Shown: positions 62,187 through 64,000 of the stretch, piece after piece
Numbering within the stretch: position 1 is the first letter of the stretch
How the letters are laid out: each line of letters starts with the position of its first letter
Assembly (NCBI GenBank): GCA_964404985.1
Contig: CAYOMD010000011.1
Coordinates: 7,623-71,622 of the forward strand
Direction: 5' to 3'
Source: Hankyongella sp964404985
GTDB lineage: Bacteria > Pseudomonadota > Alphaproteobacteria > Sphingomonadales > Sphingomonadaceae
Length of the DNA: 64,000 nt
Program-made: the position numbers and the translations under genes
Notes under the pieces: model-generated
Told to the model about the DNA's origin: nothing
Databases searched by the model: none
The model's input: the letters and a program-made list of their open reading frames with translations, nothing else

Positions 62187-63890
62187 GTGCGAACGTCGAG
62201 TCAACGACATGTAAGGGTCTTCCTTTTGCCAGTACACAGTCCAGCTACGCGCGTTCAAAGGGGATTTTGGCGTTCTGCGGTCACTCTGCTGGCAGTTGGC
62301 GCGCTGTGCGGCTGCTCTCCCGGCACGAACCCTGCCGATGCACCACCGGTGCGCATCGCGGCCCTGGGCGCGGCAAATTCGGCGGACCCTCTAAAGGCGC
62401 AGAGTTCCCCGGAACGTCTTGTTGCCGGCGAGGTGCACCTCGGGCTGCTGCGCATCAACAGCAATGGCCAGCTCGCGCCGGGGCTAGCCGAGAGCTGGCG
62501 GGTCAGCGACGATGGCCTCACCTATCTGTTCCGCTTGAAGCCCACCAAATGGCCCGACGGCAAGGATGTGACCTGCGTTGATGTCGCGGCCAGTCTGCGC
62601 CGGGCGGTTCGCGACCGCCCGGACCTGCCGGCGCTGGGTGAACTGGACGCGATAGAGGGGGCCGTGCCGGTGCGCGCCCGACGGAAGTCGCTCAGCGCGT
62701 TCGGCATCCGCGTGCTGACCCCGGATGTGATGGAAATTCGCCTCAGCCGGCCGGCACCGGCCTTGCTGGCGCTGCTGGCGGAGCCGAACCTCGTGATCAC
62801 GCGGTCTGTCCGGGCAAAAAATGGCGGGAATGAGCGTTATGCTTTGGGCCCATACCGTTTGACCACGGAAAAAACCCAGAAAGCCGGTGGTCCTGACCAG
62901 ACCCACTATGACCTCACTCTTCAGGGCAAGCCCCGGCCGAACCAGCCATGGAACGTGCGTATCCTGCCCTTCTCCGGCACGGAAGATGCGATCCAGGCAT
63001 TCCGCAGCGGCCGTGTCGATGTCGTGCTCGGCGGCCAGCTGGAAGGCGTTGCCGATGCGCGCGCCATCGGCGGCGTGCAAAACTTCCGTGCCGTCTCCGC
63101 GCTCGGTGTGGTGGGCTTGCGGATCAATCTGCAGCGGCCACTGCTGGCGGACGCCCGGGTGCGCCGCGCGCTGGCCATGGCGATCGACCGGCCTGCGATC
63201 GTCGGCCGGTTGTTCAACCTGCGCGAGATGCTGCCGCTGGTATCCCTCGTTCCCCCGACCGTTACCGGATACGCCACCCCGACGGCCCCGAATTGGGCGA
63301 ACTGGGCCCTCCCCCAGCGCCAGACCGAGGCCCGACGTTTGCTGATCGAAGCCGGATACAGTGAGGCGGCCCTTGCCACGCTGTCAGAGGATGACCCCGA
63401 ATCTAAGGCACTGCGCATCGAGATCAGCTTTGTGGACGGCGTAGAGGCCCGCTCCGTCATCCAGGCCATTGCTGAAGCCTGGGCGCCGCTTGGCATCAGG
63501 GTCCGTGCGCTTGCCCGAAATCCTGACAATCAGGCAGCAATCTTGGAGGCCGGGGACTTCGACATGGCATTCGAGGTTCGCACAGAAAGCGTCGACTCGC
63601 CGCTGCCGTTCCTGCGGGTGTTTGCCTGTGACCAGGGGCAGAATTTCGGCCGCTATTGCAATCCGGATGCTGATGCCATGATCACACGGGCGCAGTCGCT
63701 CCCGGATATCGTGCAGCGCACCGCCGAATTGCAGATGGCAGAAGCGGCGATGCTCAACGACATGCCGTTCCTACCCCTGTTCGTCCCGGCCCGCTGGAGC
63801 CTGTTGCGGGCAGAAGTGGAGGGGTGGTCGCCCAGTGCATCCGGGGTCATGCGCGCCTCCTCCCTGCGCTGGCGGGGCAAGGGGGGCTGA
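62187..63890 (+). CDS. Peptide-type ABC transporter substrate-binding lipoprotein
   Basis: This 567-aa protein has a lipoprotein signal (SAVTLLAVGALCGC, lipobox Cys43 after an unusually long N-region) and a family 5 binding-protein (SBP_bac_5) body: GLLRINSNGQLAPGLAESW, then WPDGKDVTCVDVAASLRRAV and RRALAMAIDRPAIVGRLF. It binds peptides, nickel or similar ligands for an ABC importer. It starts with GTG without a strong ribosome site, so the start may lie a little downstream. The matching permease and ATPase genes are not in the window and may follow. Confidence 0.9.
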   Translation: MRTSSQRHVRVFLLPVHSPATRVQRGFWRSAVTLLAVGALCGCSPGTNPADAPPVRIAALGAANSADPLKAQSSPERLVAGEVHLGLLRINSNGQLAPGLAESWRVSDDGLTYLFRLKPTKWPDGKDVTCVDVAASLRRAVRDRPDLPALGELDAIEGAVPVRARRKSLSAFGIRVLTPDVMEIRLSRPAPALLALLAEPNLVITRSVRAKNGGNERYALGPYRLTTEKTQKAGGPDQTHYDLTLQGKPRPNQPWNVRILPFSGTEDAIQAFRSGRVDVVLGGQLEGVADARAIGGVQNFRAVSALGVVGLRINLQRPLLADARVRRALAMAIDRPAIVGRLFNLREMLPLVSLVPPTVTGYATPTAPNWANWALPQRQTEARRLLIEAGYSEAALATLSEDDPESKALRIEISFVDGVEARSVIQAIAEAWAPLGIRVRALARNPDNQAAILEAGDFDMAFEVRTESVDSPLPFLRVFACDQGQNFGRYCNPDADAMITRAQSLPDIVQRTAELQMAEAAMLNDMPFLPLFVPARWSLLRAEVEGWSPSASGVMRASSLRWRGKGG

Positions 63891-64000
63891 GACCCTCGCT
63901 CATCAGGCTTGAAATATTTTGCCTGCTCGGGCCGTCGCTTGGTGATTTCCTTTCAACCCGAATCTGCTAATCTCATGCAAAGGTGTATGCGTTGCCAGAA

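Overview
The window is a GC-rich chromosomal stretch of an alphaproteobacterium, from a scaffolded draft assembly (one run of 100 N). The lineage call rests on gene order and content: hopanoid genes (hpnD, hpnE, hpnH, hpnG, shc), the timA/mltA/smr block divergent from secB-murJ, the run miaB-phoH-ybeY-corC-lnt-XRE-metK, an NDUFA9-like gene next to uppP, and small families such as DUF1491 and DUF2059. A sphingomonad or close relative fits best, but that is inference from synteny and not a phylogenetic result.

Layout. 0-8 kb: hopanoid and isoprenoid synthesis (hpnD end, hpnE, ispH, hpnH on +; hpnG, shc on -), with a glutathione peroxidase and a calcium-binding RTX protein between the two arms. 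8-13.5 kb: envelope genes (smr, mltA, a Tim44-like gene, secB, murJ, a lipoprotein). 13.77-20.14 kb: a 6.4-kb genomic island inserted in the 3' end of tRNA-Leu(CAG), bounded by an 18-bp direct repeat. It carries a P4-type integrase, an XRE regulator, an orphan AbiEi-like gene, an AbiEi/AbiEii-type pair whose toxin looks 3'-truncated, and an unrecognised 408-aa helical protein. 20-29.5 kb: an NDUFA9-like gene, uppP and glutamate synthase (gltD and gltB separated by two DUF2059 secreted proteins). 29.6-37.2 kb: on the minus strand, the metK to miaB housekeeping run. 37.3-40.8 kb: dps, a small RHH/membrane/glycosyltransferase operon and class II DAHP synthase. 40.8-43.3 kb: glutathione reductase with an assembly gap, a 650-bp inverted-repeat element and a duplicated 5' fragment of the same gene. 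43.3-47.5 kb: a metal or siderophore uptake operon (57-aa protein, DUF2946, TonB receptor, PepSY protein). 47.5-53.1 kb: glmS, glmU, a phosphoglycolate phosphatase and a Phd/VapC toxin-antitoxin pair. 53.1-64 kb: an S9 peptidase, an amidohydrolase, a cell-wall hydrolase coupled to an Hpt protein, DUF1491, cysK, a PEP-CTERM protein, a PhoX-like phosphatase and a peptide-type ABC binding protein.

Most genes are ordinary core functions. The parts that deserve follow-up are the tRNA-Leu island with its separate palindromic operators and damaged toxin, the gor duplication with its inverted-repeat element, and several unexplained palindromes in front of core genes (metK, secB, ispH). Lengths, repeats and motif positions were read by eye; no homology search was run.
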